Numbered from the stretch's first letter, positions 34,005 through 43,173 are shown. The stretch: DNA of 64,000 nt from SVQP01 sp045603085 (GCA_045603085.1 JAZULL010000100.1:1-64000), one strand, 5' to 3'. Notes: generated by a model not told the origin, from the letters alone. Translations and numbers: made by a program.

Positions 34005-35306
34005 TCAGAGTGAATCGGGTCTGCGCTTGTCAAAGCCCTTGGGGCTTCCCGCGCGCATGATGTCACCCTCGCGTATTTCAAAGGGTACGCGGCACCAGAA
34101 AATCATGGAAGGGTGCGGTGCCGAGGGCACGGGCGTACCGTCGGCGGCGTAAAGCTCGCAAACCTCAAAGCCCTTGCCGATCTTGCCGGGAGAGATGACC
34201 TCTGCCCTCTCGCCCACGCTGACCTTGTTTCTCTGCACAAAGCGGTACAGCCTGCCCTGCTCTGTCTGCATGGCTACGCCCGCCGCTTCAAGCGCACTTG
34301 CTTCTTCTTGATTATATTCCGTTGCGGTTGCGAAATATGCTTTCTCACGCATATATCCGCATTCCCCCAGCAGCTGGGGATTGTTCATGGGATCGTCTAA
34401 GTAAAATCCCGTGCCGTAGGTGCGGTGCGAGACGCTCTCCAGCTCCGAGAGCCAATCGGGATCGAACTCGTAATGCTCGGGGTCTGCCGCGTAAGCATCC
34501 ATGGCCATGCGGTAAACGTTGGTGACCACGGCGGTATAATACGCGCTCTTCATTCTTCCCTCGATCTTGAAGGAATCAATGCCGCTCTGCATCAGGAGCG
34601 GTATGCAATCGATGGTGCACATATCCTTGGAGGACATGATAAACGTGCCGTACTCGTTCTGCTCGATCGGAATGGGCATTTCGGGACGCTTCTCCTCCAC
34701 CAGCACGTAGTTCCATCTGCAGGGCTGTGAGCAGGTGCCGCGATTGCCGTCGCGCCCGTTGAGCGCGTTGGCCAGCAGACATCTGCCGCTGTACGACACG
34801 CACATCGAGCCGTGCACAAATGCCTCCAGCTCTACGTCGTCTGGCAGAGCCTCTCTGATGGCCCTGATCTCCGAAAAGCTCAGCTCGCGCGCCAGCACCA
34901 GTCTCTTGGCGCCCAACGCCGCCCATGCGCAAGCCGCGGCGGGGCTGATGATGCTCGCCTGGGTGGAGACGTGGATCTCCATATCGGGCAGCATTTCCTT
35001 GACGGTTGCCAGCACACCCATATCGGCCACGATCATGGCGTCGATGCCATAGTCCCTGATCTCGGAAAAGAACTTGCGAAGCAAGGGGTATTCTGCCGTG
35101 CGCGGCATTGTGTTGACGGTCAGATACAGCTTTTTGCCGCGAGCGTGGGTGTACTCCACAGCCTCTTTGAGTTCCTCGTTTGTAAAGTTATCTGCCGCAG
35201 AACGCATACCAAACATCTGTCCTGCGCAGTATACGGCGTCCGCGCCGTACAGCAGCGCCGCCTTGAGTTTTTCAAAATTCCCCGCCGGGGATAACAGTTC
35301 AGGCAT
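34005..35306 (-). CDS. U32 family protein, tRNA uridine hydroxylation type (TrhP-like)
   Basis: 433 residues. MPELLSPAGNFEKLKAALLYGADAVYCAG opens the U32 fold. VHGSMCVSYSGRCLLAN and NRGTCSQPCRWNY carry the Cys residues of the Fe-S cluster; DSFKIEGRMKS closes the core. Relatives (E. coli TrhP/YegQ, B. subtilis YrrO) form 5-hydroxyuridine at the tRNA wobble position from prephenate. I start at 35306, with GGAG 6 nt upstream; an earlier ATG at 35318 overlaps that SD. Head of the train uppP to lipoproteins. Confidence 0.88.
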   Translation of the reverse strand: MPELLSPAGNFEKLKAALLYGADAVYCAGQMFGMRSAADNFTNEELKEAVEYTHARGKKLYLTVNTMPRTAEYPLLRKFFSEIRDYGIDAMIVADMGVLATVKEMLPDMEIHVSTQASIISPAAACAWAALGAKRLVLARELSFSEIRAIREALPDDVELEAFVHGSMCVSYSGRCLLANALNGRDGNRGTCSQPCRWNYVLVEEKRPEMPIPIEQNEYGTFIMSSKDMCTIDCIPLLMQSGIDSFKIEGRMKSAYYTAVVTNVYRMAMDAYAADPEHYEFDPDWLSELESVSHRTYGTGFYLDDPMNNPQLLGECGYMREKAYFATATEYNQEEASALEAAGVAMQTEQGRLYRFVQRNKVSVGERAEVISPGKIGKGFEVCELYAADGTPVPSAPHPSMIFWCRVPFEIREGDIMRAGSPKGFDKRRPDSL

Positions 35307-35322
35307 ATTCATCTCCATATAC

Positions 35323-35373
35323 GGGAATTTTGCATCTATCTATATAGACGCCAAATACATGCAAAAAGTTCCC
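35323..35373 (-). promoter_or_regulatory. Inverted repeat upstream of the U32 gene
   Basis: GGGAATTTTGCAT (35323-35335) pairs with ATGCAAAAAGTTCCC (35359-35373) with a 2-nt bulge. It ends 7 nt before the SD and has no T-run, so it could be a 5'-UTR hairpin or operator. Speculative. Confidence 0.35.
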
Positions 35374-35382
35374 TTGATTTGA

Positions 35383-35841
35383 TTATTTTTGAAAATTTTC
35401 TTTTTCCTTACGCTTTTTCTCGGCGCGCTTTTCCAACGCGGGACGAATGACCTGCGTAAACAGCACCACACCGATCATGACACAGATCGAAAGACATGGC
35501 CACACGATATAACCCTTGGTGGTCAGACACAGCACCAGCACAAAGATCAGAAGCGACAGCACAAACAGCGCGACCAGCCCCAGGGTGACCATATTGCGCT
35601 TTTTCTGCTGCTGTGCGCGGTACGCCTGCACCTCGCTGTTGTTGGCATCGGCATTCTCGGCAGCCATTTTTTCAAGCCGCGCGATCTCCTTGGAATACCG
35701 TTCAAACAGCTCGTCCGCATCGCGGAAGCCGTGAATCTTCTGAAGCAGCGAGAGCGAGCGGTAATACTCGTGCACCGCGCAGGGCTCAGGCTGTGTAGCG
35801 TCGAGATATATCTGCAATTTTTCGTCTTCGGTATAACTCAT
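35383..35841 (-). CDS. Small membrane protein with coiled N-terminal domain
   Basis: 152 residues. An acidic/helical N-terminal region (about 1-85, with LFERYSKEIARLEKMAAENA) is followed by two membrane segments (MVTLGLVALFVLSLLIFVLVL and YIVWPCLSICVMIGVVLF) and a very basic tail (EKRAEKKRKEKE). Unrecognised. Its own promoter and SD (caggag) are clear. Confidence 0.7.
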   Translation of the reverse strand: MSYTEDEKLQIYLDATQPEPCAVHEYYRSLSLLQKIHGFRDADELFERYSKEIARLEKMAAENADANNSEVQAYRAQQQKKRNMVTLGLVALFVLSLLIFVLVLCLTTKGYIVWPCLSICVMIGVVLFTQVIRPALEKRAEKKRKEKENFQK

Positions 35842-35875
35842 GAACTTCTCCTGTCAAAAAAGCATAGTTTTTTCC

Positions 35876-35904
35876 ATTATATCATATTTTGAAGAAAATC
35901 TCAA
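35876..35904 (-). promoter_or_regulatory. Promoter of the small membrane protein gene
   Basis: Minus strand TTGAGA (35904-35899), 17-bp spacer, TATAAT (35881-35876). Confidence 0.7.
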
Positions 35905-35938
35905 TAGGGTTTTGCAAAAATCCCTTATATATCATAGA

Positions 35939-35972
35939 AAAAAAGCCCTTTGCGCATGCAAAGGGCTTTTTT
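35939..35972 (-). terminator. Terminator of the Thr/Pro/Glu lipoprotein gene
   Basis: GCCCTTTGC-atgc-GCAAAGGGC flanked by A6/T6 so it works in both directions; lies 8 nt after the stop at 35981. Confidence 0.85.
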
Positions 35973-35980
35973 CTTGGCGG

Positions 35981-36775
35981 TTACTCGGGGAGATATTCGG
36001 CAAAGGGCAGTCCGGGCCACTCAAAGATCTCCTCAACCTTCTCGTAGTGATAATAGAACTCGCTCTTGGGGTCATCGCTCGGAGTCATCAGATACCGGCC
36101 GGGGGCAAAGCCCTCTTGCTCGGTCATGATCCAAACGTAGGTGTCCTCCAACCCGCTGATATAGTCCAGCTCGTAAATATCGGAATAATAGGCATAGCCG
36201 ATGATCTCGCTGACGGGAGCCTGATCGTCATACACCACGCCGTAATTGAACACGAAATCGCAGTTTTTCCAGTTGTAGTAGATGCGGTAGAATTCGCCAT
36301 CCTCGGGAATGGTCAGCCTCAGACAAATATCAATGTCCTCGGAAATGCTGATCGAGCCGCCCCAGCCTGCCAGATAATCCACAGCGTCCTGCACGCAGGA
36401 GAATTCCTCTCCGTCATCCGTACGGCAAATGGTATAGCCAAAGTCATATCTGCCGTCGTAGCACTTAGTCATGCCGTCATACGACGTACCAACCTCGATC
36501 AGATTGAGATAGGGGTTATTGGGATCGTCATCCGCAAAATCGTCGCGGCCAAGCTGATCATTTCCCTGCTCGCCGGAGTCGGTGGGGGCTTCGGTGGGAG
36601 TCTCGGTCTCGGTTTCGGTGGGGGTTTCGGTCGGGGTCTCGGTCGGGGCTTCGGTAGGCGCCTCGGTGGTGGGTTCGGGGGTGGTCTGTTCGGGGGTCTT
36701 GCCCTGATCGCAGGCAACAAGTGCCAGCATCAGCACTGCGCAAAGCAGAAGGGATACAATGCCGGTCTTTCTCAT
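35981..36775 (-). CDS. Lipoprotein with Thr/Glu/Pro linker, unknown domain
   Basis: 264 residues. Lipobox LVAC, Cys22, then a low-complexity linker built on PTE/TPTE/APTE units to about residue 70, encoded by a simple tcggtgggg-type repeat on the + strand. The rest is a compact acidic domain with several aromatic residues and four cysteines (TKCYDGRYDFGYTICRTDDGEEFSCVQD). No family recognised and no GLIxExFG motif. Monocistronic with its own promoter and terminator. Confidence 0.75.
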   Translation of the reverse strand: MRKTGIVSLLLCAVLMLALVACDQGKTPEQTTPEPTTEAPTEAPTETPTETPTETETETPTEAPTDSGEQGNDQLGRDDFADDDPNNPYLNLIEVGTSYDGMTKCYDGRYDFGYTICRTDDGEEFSCVQDAVDYLAGWGGSISISEDIDICLRLTIPEDGEFYRIYYNWKNCDFVFNYGVVYDDQAPVSEIIGYAYYSDIYELDYISGLEDTYVWIMTEQEGFAPGRYLMTPSDDPKSEFYYHYEKVEEIFEWPGLPFAEYLPE

Positions 36776-36807
36776 ACTTACCTCCTTATCCGGTATTCTG
36801 TCTTTTT

Positions 36808-36836
36808 ATTATATCATTTTTACAGACTTCTGTCAA
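36808..36836 (-). promoter_or_regulatory. Consensus sigma-A promoter of the lipoprotein gene
   Basis: Minus strand TTGACA (36836-36831), 17-bp spacer, TATAAT (36813-36808). Confidence 0.85.
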
Positions 36837-36871
36837 TTGACTTCCGAAATATCCCGAAGAAAAAAAGAATA

Positions 36872-36895
36872 CCCGCACACCTTGCGGTGTGCGGG
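36872..36895 (-). terminator. Terminator of the ispH operon
   Basis: CCCGCACACC-gcaa-GGTGTGCGGG followed on the minus strand by tattctttttttc. Confidence 0.88.
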
Positions 36896-36912
36896 AAACT
36901 ATTCTTACTGAA

Positions 36913-38925
36913 TTATTCAGCGTCGGTAGCCTCGACTACTTCCTCTTCAGCCTCCAGCTCAGCCTTTGCCTCCTCCAGCAGTGCGCGGATGGAGAGGTTG
37001 ACCTTCTGCTTCTCGTTGTCGATGTCAACGATCTTGGCATCAACGGTCTGACCGATCTGCAGAACCTCTTCAGGCTTGTTGATTCTGGTCATAGCGATCT
37101 GAGAAATGTGGATCAGGCCGTCTACACCGTCAACGATCTCTGCAAATGCGCCGAAGGGCATCATGTTCACGATCTTAACGGATGCAACGTCACCTACTGC
37201 ATAAGTATGTGTGAAGATGTACCAGGGGTTGGTCTGCTCGGTCTTGTAGCCCAGAGCAATTCTCTTCTTTTCCTTATCAAAGCTCTTGACGTAAACAGTC
37301 AGCACGTCGCCGATTGCAACAACGTCAGCAGGAGACTTGATTCTCTTCCAGGACAGCTCAGACTGGTGAACCATACCGTCAACGCCACCAAGGTCGATGA
37401 ACGCGCCGTAAGAGGTCAGGCTCTTAACGGTACCGGTGTAGGTCTTGCCCTCTTCGATCTCGTTCCAGAAAGCTTCCTCACGAGCCTTGCGCTCGTCTCT
37501 CTGTACCAGGCGGATAGAGCCCTTAGCTCTCTTGCCCTCACGGATCTCAATGATTCTCAGCTTAACGGTGGTGTTCAGAAGGGTGTTCAGGTCGCCTTCC
37601 TTCGGAACGCCGGTCTGGGATGCGTGTACGAATACACGGTTGCCCTCAACGGATACGATGATGCCGCCCTTAACGACCTCGATGACAATGCCTTCCAGCA
37701 CTTCCTCGGTGTCCTTAGCTGCTACGATCTTGTACCAGCTCTTGTCGGAATCAACGCGCTTCTTGGACAGTTCAGCAACTCCCTCGATGTCGCTGACACG
37801 AATGACAAAGGCATCTACCTTGTCACCTCTGTGGAATCTGTCAGTCAACTTTTCGGGAGAATCATCAACTTGCTCGGCCTTGATGTAACCCGTAACGCCT
37901 GCGCCGAGGTCCAGCTGGATCTCTGCATCGGTAACGTATTCAACGGTTCCGGTAACGACATCTCCTGTATTTAAAGTTTTGAGTGATGATTCCAACAGCT
38001 CTTCAAAGTTTTCTACAACTTCGCTCATGGTTTTTTCTACCTCCTCAATTATATCGCGCGGTGTTGAGGCACCTGCCGCGATCCCCACCCTTTGGTGAGT
38101 AAACGGACCATACGCAGAAAGCTGTGCGGCACTTTCAACCATATAGGTATCGGGACACGCGCTCTTACTGATATGGTACAGTTTTGTCGAATTTGAACTG
38201 CTCCGACTTCCTATCACAATCATGCAATCACACGCGCTCGCAAGGCTTGCAACCTCTTTCTGGCGAATTTCCGTGATACTACATATTGTATCAAAAATTA
38301 TCGGATTTGTATATAGTTTTTTGATAAATTCTTTTGTTTTCAACCATTCGCCCAATTTTTGGGTGGTTTGAGCTACCATAATTGGTACTTTTGCGCATAC
38401 GTTTTGCCATTTTTCGGGAGTCAGGATACGCTCGAGCTCTTCAAGGTCAGAAAACACGATTTTTTCGCCGTCAAAGCGCGAGAGAAAGCCAACCACCTCG
38501 GGGTGATCCGCCGCGCCCAGCACGTACAGAACGTGCTCGGGGGAGTTGTGCTCCGCCACGATATGATGGATCTTGCGCACAAACGAGCAGGTGCAATCCA
38601 CAAAGGAAAAACAGGGATTTTTCGCATGGCACTCGGCCAGCCTTTGCTCGGTCTGCTTTGTCATACCGTGCGCGCGCACGAACACCTTGACGGGGGCACT
38701 CTTGCAGGCCTCGGTACAAAGTCGATCCAGATCCTGTTCGCTCGCCACAAGAACGCCCTGCGCCTCCAGACGTGCGATATAGGTATCGTTATGGATCAGC
38801 CTTCCCAGCGTGAAAATGCGCGTACCGGGCGCATGCTCGGCGATCTCGCGCTCAATGGCCTCGGCCGCGCGACCCACGCCAAAGCAAAAGCCCGCGTGCT
38901 TGGCCACGATCACTTCTCTGTTCAT
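36913..38925 (-). CDS. ispH: IspH fused to four S1 RNA-binding domains
   Basis: 670 residues. Residues 1-285 are 4-hydroxy-3-methylbut-2-enyl diphosphate reductase, with the three Fe-S cysteines in KHAGFCFGV (Cys14), FVDCTCSFV and FDTICSIT; this is the last step of the MEP isoprenoid pathway. From about 315 four S1 domains follow, starting at GDVVTGTVEYV, EVLEGIVIEVV, GKTYTGTVKSLTSYGAFI and GDVASVKIVNMMPFGAFAEI. IspH-S1 fusions are known in Clostridia, where the S1 part is annotated as ribosomal protein S1. It overlaps plsC by 4 nt. Confidence 0.95.
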   Translation of the reverse strand: MNREVIVAKHAGFCFGVGRAAEAIEREIAEHAPGTRIFTLGRLIHNDTYIARLEAQGVLVASEQDLDRLCTEACKSAPVKVFVRAHGMTKQTEQRLAECHAKNPCFSFVDCTCSFVRKIHHIVAEHNSPEHVLYVLGAADHPEVVGFLSRFDGEKIVFSDLEELERILTPEKWQNVCAKVPIMVAQTTQKLGEWLKTKEFIKKLYTNPIIFDTICSITEIRQKEVASLASACDCMIVIGSRSSSNSTKLYHISKSACPDTYMVESAAQLSAYGPFTHQRVGIAAGASTPRDIIEEVEKTMSEVVENFEELLESSLKTLNTGDVVTGTVEYVTDAEIQLDLGAGVTGYIKAEQVDDSPEKLTDRFHRGDKVDAFVIRVSDIEGVAELSKKRVDSDKSWYKIVAAKDTEEVLEGIVIEVVKGGIIVSVEGNRVFVHASQTGVPKEGDLNTLLNTTVKLRIIEIREGKRAKGSIRLVQRDERKAREEAFWNEIEEGKTYTGTVKSLTSYGAFIDLGGVDGMVHQSELSWKRIKSPADVVAIGDVLTVYVKSFDKEKKRIALGYKTEQTNPWYIFTHTYAVGDVASVKIVNMMPFGAFAEIVDGVDGLIHISQIAMTRINKPEEVLQIGQTVDAKIVDIDNEKQKVNLSIRALLEEAKAELEAEEEVVEATDAE

Positions 38926-39563
38926 GCCTCGTCCCTCTTCTCGCTCATGAATTGCTCGCCCAGCGTGCAGATGCGGTCAAACACCTTTTCGGTAATGGCC
39001 GTGTATTCCGCCGTGCCCGAAAGACCTGCGCTGTATTCCTCATACGTCATAGGCTTGCCGATCACGATATCCAGTCTGTGGCCAAGCTTATATTTGTAAT
39101 CCTTCATGCAAAGATAGCACGGCAAAACCGTCGCACGTGTGCGCGAGGCGATCATGCCAATGCCGTGGTGGATCTCGGTTTCTCTGGGGTTGACGCCCAC
39201 GTTACGGTGTCCCTGCGGAAAAATACCCACGCATTTCCCTTCCTTGAGCAGGGCAATGCTCTTCTTGATGGCAGATACGTCCAAGCCGCCGCGGTCCACC
39301 GGGAATGCTCCCAGCCCCTTGATCAGCCAGTTCAACAGAGGTACACGGAACAGCTCCTTTTTGGCCATAAAGTGCGGTTGCTGCTTGCTTGTGGCGGCAC
39401 AAAGAAAGATGGGATCGGCAAACACGGTATGGTTGCTGCAGATAATATAAGGCCCTTCGGACGCTGCAGGCTCATGCTCTGCCCCATGCACGCGAACGCG
39501 AAGCAGCCACATAAAGGGCTTACGCAACGTGCCCTGAAACACTCTGTAAAAGCCGCTCTTCAT
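38922..39563 (-). CDS. plsC: 1-acyl-sn-glycerol-3-phosphate acyltransferase
   Basis: 213 residues. The acyltransferase block I is SNHTVFADP (HX4D); block III reads GIFPQGHRN instead of the usual FPEGTR. It adds the second acyl chain in phosphatidic acid synthesis. I start at 39563 just inside the cmk stop; the open frame extends 24 codons further but overlaps cmk. Between cmk and ispH/S1, the usual clostridial order cmk-plsC-ispH. Confidence 0.87.
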   Translation of the reverse strand: MKSGFYRVFQGTLRKPFMWLLRVRVHGAEHEPAASEGPYIICSNHTVFADPIFLCAATSKQQPHFMAKKELFRVPLLNWLIKGLGAFPVDRGGLDVSAIKKSIALLKEGKCVGIFPQGHRNVGVNPRETEIHHGIGMIASRTRATVLPCYLCMKDYKYKLGHRLDIVIGKPMTYEEYSAGLSGTAEYTAITEKVFDRICTLGEQFMSEKRDEA

Positions 39564-39564
39564 A

Positions 39565-40248
39565 TCAAAGGTTCTCCAGCTTATCGCCAAGGCGTTCCTT
39601 GATAAACGCCAGCAGGCTCTCAAGGCTCTCTTCAAAGGTCAGACCCGAGTTATCGTACATCACGGCATCCTCTGCGGGAACGGCGGGGGCAATATCGCGG
39701 CCTGCGTCCTGTGCGTCGCGTGCCATCATTTCCTCCATGACCTGCTCCAGCGTGACGTCCTGACCCTTCTCTCGCAGCTCCAGATATCTGCGCTTGGCGC
39801 GGGTCTCGGGAGATGCGGTCATAAAGATCTTGAGGTCTGCATTGGGCAGAATAACTGTACCGATGTCGCGGCCGTCCATGATCACGCTGTTCTTGCGCGC
39901 GATCTCCTTCTGCGTCTCCAGCAAAAATGCTCTGACCTCGGGGATCTTGGAAACGGTGGAGGCGTACATGGAGATCTCGGGCTCGCGGATGCGATCACCG
40001 GGATTGACGCCGTTGAGATAAATATTCTGCACGCCATTCTCAAATCTGACCTCGATGTGGATCTCGGGCAACAGCGCGCACACAGCCGCCGTGTCCTCGG
40101 CGGCAAAGCCGCGGTCACGGACGTAAAGCCCCACCGTGCGATACATCGCACCGGTGTCCACGTATACGATGCCAAGCCTCTTGGCAATGGCCTTGGAAAG
40201 TGTGGTCTTACCGGCTCCGCCCGGTCCGTCTATAGCAATCTGAATCAT
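39565..40248 (-). CDS. cmk: Cytidylate kinase
   Basis: 227 residues. P-loop IDGPGGAGKTTLSKAIA near residue 5, YVDTGAMYRTVGLY, and the CMP-binding region VIMDGRDIGTVILPNADLKIF. It phosphorylates CMP/dCMP. In one operon with plsC and ispH. Confidence 0.95.
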   Translation of the reverse strand: MIQIAIDGPGGAGKTTLSKAIAKRLGIVYVDTGAMYRTVGLYVRDRGFAAEDTAAVCALLPEIHIEVRFENGVQNIYLNGVNPGDRIREPEISMYASTVSKIPEVRAFLLETQKEIARKNSVIMDGRDIGTVILPNADLKIFMTASPETRAKRRYLELREKGQDVTLEQVMEEMMARDAQDAGRDIAPAVPAEDAVMYDNSGLTFEESLESLLAFIKERLGDKLENL

Positions 40249-40264
40249 AGTAAGCTCCTTGAAA

Positions 40265-41518
40265 TTAATAATCGGTAGCGGCGCTCTGGCCTGCTAAGTG
40301 CCCGGTGGAAAACGCGATCTGCAGATTAAAGCCGCCCGTGTAGGCGTCCACGTCCAACACCTCGCCTGCAAAATACAAGCCACCCACCAGCTTGGACTGC
40401 ATGCTCGCGGGATTGATCTGGCCGACGTCCACACCGCCCTTGGTCACGATGGCCTCGTCGATGGGGCGGAATCCGTACAGCTTGATCGGAAAGGCCTTGA
40501 GCAATGCGCCCAGCGCATGCCTCTCGGCGGCTGTGACGGAATTGACCTTCTTGCGCGGGTCAATGCCCGAGCAGGACACCACGGTCTCGATCATCTTCTG
40601 CGGCAAAAGGTCGCCAAGACTGTTAAGAAAATCCTTGTTCTGATATTTTGCGAAATCCGAAAGCAGGCGCGCATCCAGCGTTTTTTCGTCGAGCGCGGGC
40701 TTGAGATCGATATATGCGGTATATTTGCCCTGTGCGATATCCGGCAGATGTGCCGAGGCGCTCAGGATCATGGGGCCGGTCAGCCCGAAATGCGTGAACA
40801 TCATCTCGCCAAAGTCACGGTAGACCACCTTACCCGAGGCGTTATCCTTGACGGACAGCCCCACGTTACGCAGGGACAGCCCCTGCATATCGCGACACAC
40901 GTGCCCTTCGCAGGTAATGGGTACGAGTGAGGGGAGTAGACGGGTGACCTTGTGCCCTGCCTGCGCGGCCAGCTTGTAGCCGTCGCCGTCCGAGCCGGTC
41001 AAGGGATAGGACTTGCCGCCCGTGCACACAATGACGCGGTCAAATTCATAAGGCTTGTCGGTATACAGACCGTGAACGCAGCCGTCGTCGATCAAGAGCG
41101 ACTTGACGCGCTCGGTGACGACCTTGACGCCCGCGTCCTGCACGGCGCGCTTCATGGCGTTCACAATATCAATGGCCTTATCCGACTCGGGGAAAACGCG
41201 GTTGCCTCGCTCGGTTTTGAGCGGCACGCCGAGATCCTCGAAAAAGGCCTTGGTGTCGGCCGTGGTAAACGAAGCCAGCGCGGCATAGAGAAAGCGTGGG
41301 TTGGTGGGCACGTTGGAAAGGAAGGTGTCACGGTCGCAATCGTTGGTGACGTTGCATCTTCCCTTGCCCGTGATGCGGAGCTTTTTGCCAAGGCGGTCGT
41401 TACGCTCAAACAGCATGACCGCAGCTCCCATATTGGCGGCAGACACGGCTGCCATCATACCTGCGGCACCGCCGCCCACAACCGCTACGCGGATGGGTGA
41501 ATAATCGGTATATTCCAT
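40265..41518 (-). CDS. FAD-dependent flavoprotein of the HI0933/BaiN family
   Basis: 417 residues. An FAD-binding GGGAAGMMAAVSAA motif at the N-terminus, then LGKKLRITGKGRCNVTN, a signature of HI0933/YtfN/BaiN-type proteins, and a C-terminal YFAGEVLDVDAYTGGFNLQIAFSTG. Family members are putative NAD(P)H-dependent flavin oxidoreductases of unclear substrate. It follows the RpiR gene directly: an in-frame GTG at 41524 overlaps the RpiR stop as GTGA and is an alternative start. Confidence 0.88.
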   Translation of the reverse strand: MEYTDYSPIRVAVVGGGAAGMMAAVSAANMGAAVMLFERNDRLGKKLRITGKGRCNVTNDCDRDTFLSNVPTNPRFLYAALASFTTADTKAFFEDLGVPLKTERGNRVFPESDKAIDIVNAMKRAVQDAGVKVVTERVKSLLIDDGCVHGLYTDKPYEFDRVIVCTGGKSYPLTGSDGDGYKLAAQAGHKVTRLLPSLVPITCEGHVCRDMQGLSLRNVGLSVKDNASGKVVYRDFGEMMFTHFGLTGPMILSASAHLPDIAQGKYTAYIDLKPALDEKTLDARLLSDFAKYQNKDFLNSLGDLLPQKMIETVVSCSGIDPRKKVNSVTAAERHALGALLKAFPIKLYGFRPIDEAIVTKGGVDVGQINPASMQSKLVGGLYFAGEVLDVDAYTGGFNLQIAFSTGHLAGQSAATDY

Positions 41519-41520
41519 AC

Positions 41521-42384
41521 TCACTGCTGGGTCTTGTCGTAAATATCGTATTCGTCCCAGATGACCTCAAGCTGGCGCAGTCTTTCGGTGACCTGATCCT
41601 GGCAGGCGCGGGAGACCGCAACCACCAGCGCGTTGATCACGCTCAAAGGGGCGACCAGCGAATCTACAAAGGAGGCCATATCGCTCTGTGCGACCAGCAG
41701 CTGGTCGGCACTTACGGCCAAGGGGGACTCGACGCTGTCGGTCAGACAAATGACGTCCGCACCCTGCTTGTGCGCATACTCGGTGGCCTTGATGATTCTC
41801 TTGGAATATCTGGGGAAGCTGATGGCGATCAGCGTGTCCTTATGGTTGATGTTGAGCATTTGCTCAAATACCTCCGCACCCGACGAGGTCTGCACAAATC
41901 TGACGTTGCCGAAGATCATGCGCAGGGAGTGGTCGAGAAAGCTTGCCAGCGAGGAGGAGGAGCGAACACCTAAAATGTAAATATTCTCGGCGCCTACGAT
42001 GTGCGAAACAGCCGCGTCAAACGCCTCGCGGTCAATGCCGTCCAGTGTCTTGCGGATCTTTTCCGCATCGGATTCCAGCACCTTGGAGAGCACGTCGCCC
42101 TTGCCGATCAGATTGTTGGTGACTTCAATACGCTGGAAGGAGGTCAGCTTGGTGCGGATCAGCTCCTGCAACGATTTCTGGAACTCGGGATATCCCTCGT
42201 AGCCCAACTCAATAACAAAACGTACCACAGTAGATTCGGACACACCGACAGCCTGCCCCAGCTTGGAGGCCGTCATATAAGCCGCCTTGTCGTATTCCTT
42301 CAGAATAAATTTGGCGATCAGCTTCTGTCCCTTGGAAAAGCCCTGCATGTTATCTTCAAGCAGTCTCAAAATATCTCTTTTCAT
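41521..42384 (-). CDS. MurR/RpiR-family transcriptional regulator
   Basis: 287 residues. An N-terminal HTH_6 domain (FSKGQKLIAKFIL ... VGVSESTVVRFVIELGY) and a C-terminal SIS domain (NIYILGVRSSSSLASFLDHSL, ISFPRYSKRIIKATEYA, LTDSVESPL) that binds phosphosugars. These regulators usually control amino-sugar or pentose genes; here it is the promoter-proximal gene of the baiN-cmk-plsC-ispH run. Confidence 0.9.
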   Translation of the reverse strand: MKRDILRLLEDNMQGFSKGQKLIAKFILKEYDKAAYMTASKLGQAVGVSESTVVRFVIELGYEGYPEFQKSLQELIRTKLTSFQRIEVTNNLIGKGDVLSKVLESDAEKIRKTLDGIDREAFDAAVSHIVGAENIYILGVRSSSSLASFLDHSLRMIFGNVRFVQTSSGAEVFEQMLNINHKDTLIAISFPRYSKRIIKATEYAHKQGADVICLTDSVESPLAVSADQLLVAQSDMASFVDSLVAPLSVINALVVAVSRACQDQVTERLRQLEVIWDEYDIYDKTQQ

Positions 42385-42442
42385 GTCCCTTCCCTTTCAG
42401 ATCAGCAAAAAAATAGGGGATGCTCATAGAATACCAATCTTA

Positions 42443-42471
42443 ATTATACACCTTTTTAAATTTTGTGTCAA
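42443..42471 (-). promoter_or_regulatory. Consensus promoter of the rpiR-baiN-cmk-plsC-ispH operon
   Basis: Minus strand TTGACA (42471-42466), 17-bp spacer, TATAAT (42448-42443), a full consensus match. Confidence 0.85.
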
Positions 42472-42524
42472 GGCTTTTTGCAAGTCTCAGATGGTGAAAT
42501 TGCAAATAGCAAATTGACAGTAGC

Positions 42525-42560
42525 AAAACAAACAGGACCGTTGTTCACGATCCTGTTTTG
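42525..42560 (-). terminator. Terminator of the GNAT gene
   Basis: CAAAACAGGATCG pairs with CGGTCCTGTTTG across gtgaacaa, followed on the minus strand by tttgctact; 9 nt after the stop at 42570. Confidence 0.7.
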
Positions 42561-42569
42561 TCATTTGTA

Positions 42570-43145
42570 TCAAGCCCTTTGGTATTCCCTTGCCAGCATG
42601 GAATACGTGCCCACGGTGCGGTACGCGCCCTTGACCAGCATGGCCTCGCGGCGCTCTCCCTCAAAGCTCATGCCAAGACGCTCCAGCAAAAGTTTTGAAT
42701 GCTCGTTCCCTTTCAGGTACTTGGCCTCGATGCGGTGCAATTTCAGGGCGACAAAGCCAAATCTCAGCACCTCGCGCGCCGCCTCGGTGGCATAGCCTTG
42801 GCCGCCGAAATCGGGATGGAACACGTAGCCGATCTCACCCGAATCATTGGGAAAATCAAATCTGGTAAAGCCGCAAGAGCCGATCACGCGCCCGCTCTTT
42901 TTCTCCACGACAGCCCAGTTGAAATAATCCCCCACGCTGTATCTCTGCCCCAGATAGCGCAGATAATCCACGGTGAAGGCGGGGGTAGGATGCGGCGTCC
43001 AGGTCAGAAACTCGGTCACATCCTCGCGGCAGGAATATGCATATACGTCATCCGCATCGCTGACCAGCATTTTGCGCAGGATCAGCCGCTCGGTCTCCAA
43101 GGTGGGAATCTTTGAAAATATGCGATAGATACTCTCTTTTCTCAT
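42570..43145 (-). CDS. GNAT N-acetyltransferase (RimJ/RimL type)
   Basis: 191 residues. LETERLILRKMLVSDADDVYAY opens the fold; the acetyl-CoA site is seen in GEIGYVFHPDFGGQGYATEAAREVL; NEHSKLLLERLGMSFEG ends the core. It resembles ribosomal-protein alanine acetyltransferases, but the substrate cannot be told. Start at 43145 with SD ggagaagga; the longer frame has no SD. Confidence 0.88.
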   Translation of the reverse strand: MRKESIYRIFSKIPTLETERLILRKMLVSDADDVYAYSCREDVTEFLTWTPHPTPAFTVDYLRYLGQRYSVGDYFNWAVVEKKSGRVIGSCGFTRFDFPNDSGEIGYVFHPDFGGQGYATEAAREVLRFGFVALKLHRIEAKYLKGNEHSKLLLERLGMSFEGERREAMLVKGAYRTVGTYSMLAREYQRA

Positions 43146-43173
43146 ACGTCCTTCTCCATGTGTAATTGTATTC

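Noticed and set aside
36592..36690. Tandem repeat (tcggtgggg-like) as possible minisatellite or regulatory repeat
   Set aside because: It is coding and explained by the Pro-Thr-Glu linker of the lipoprotein at 35981-36775.
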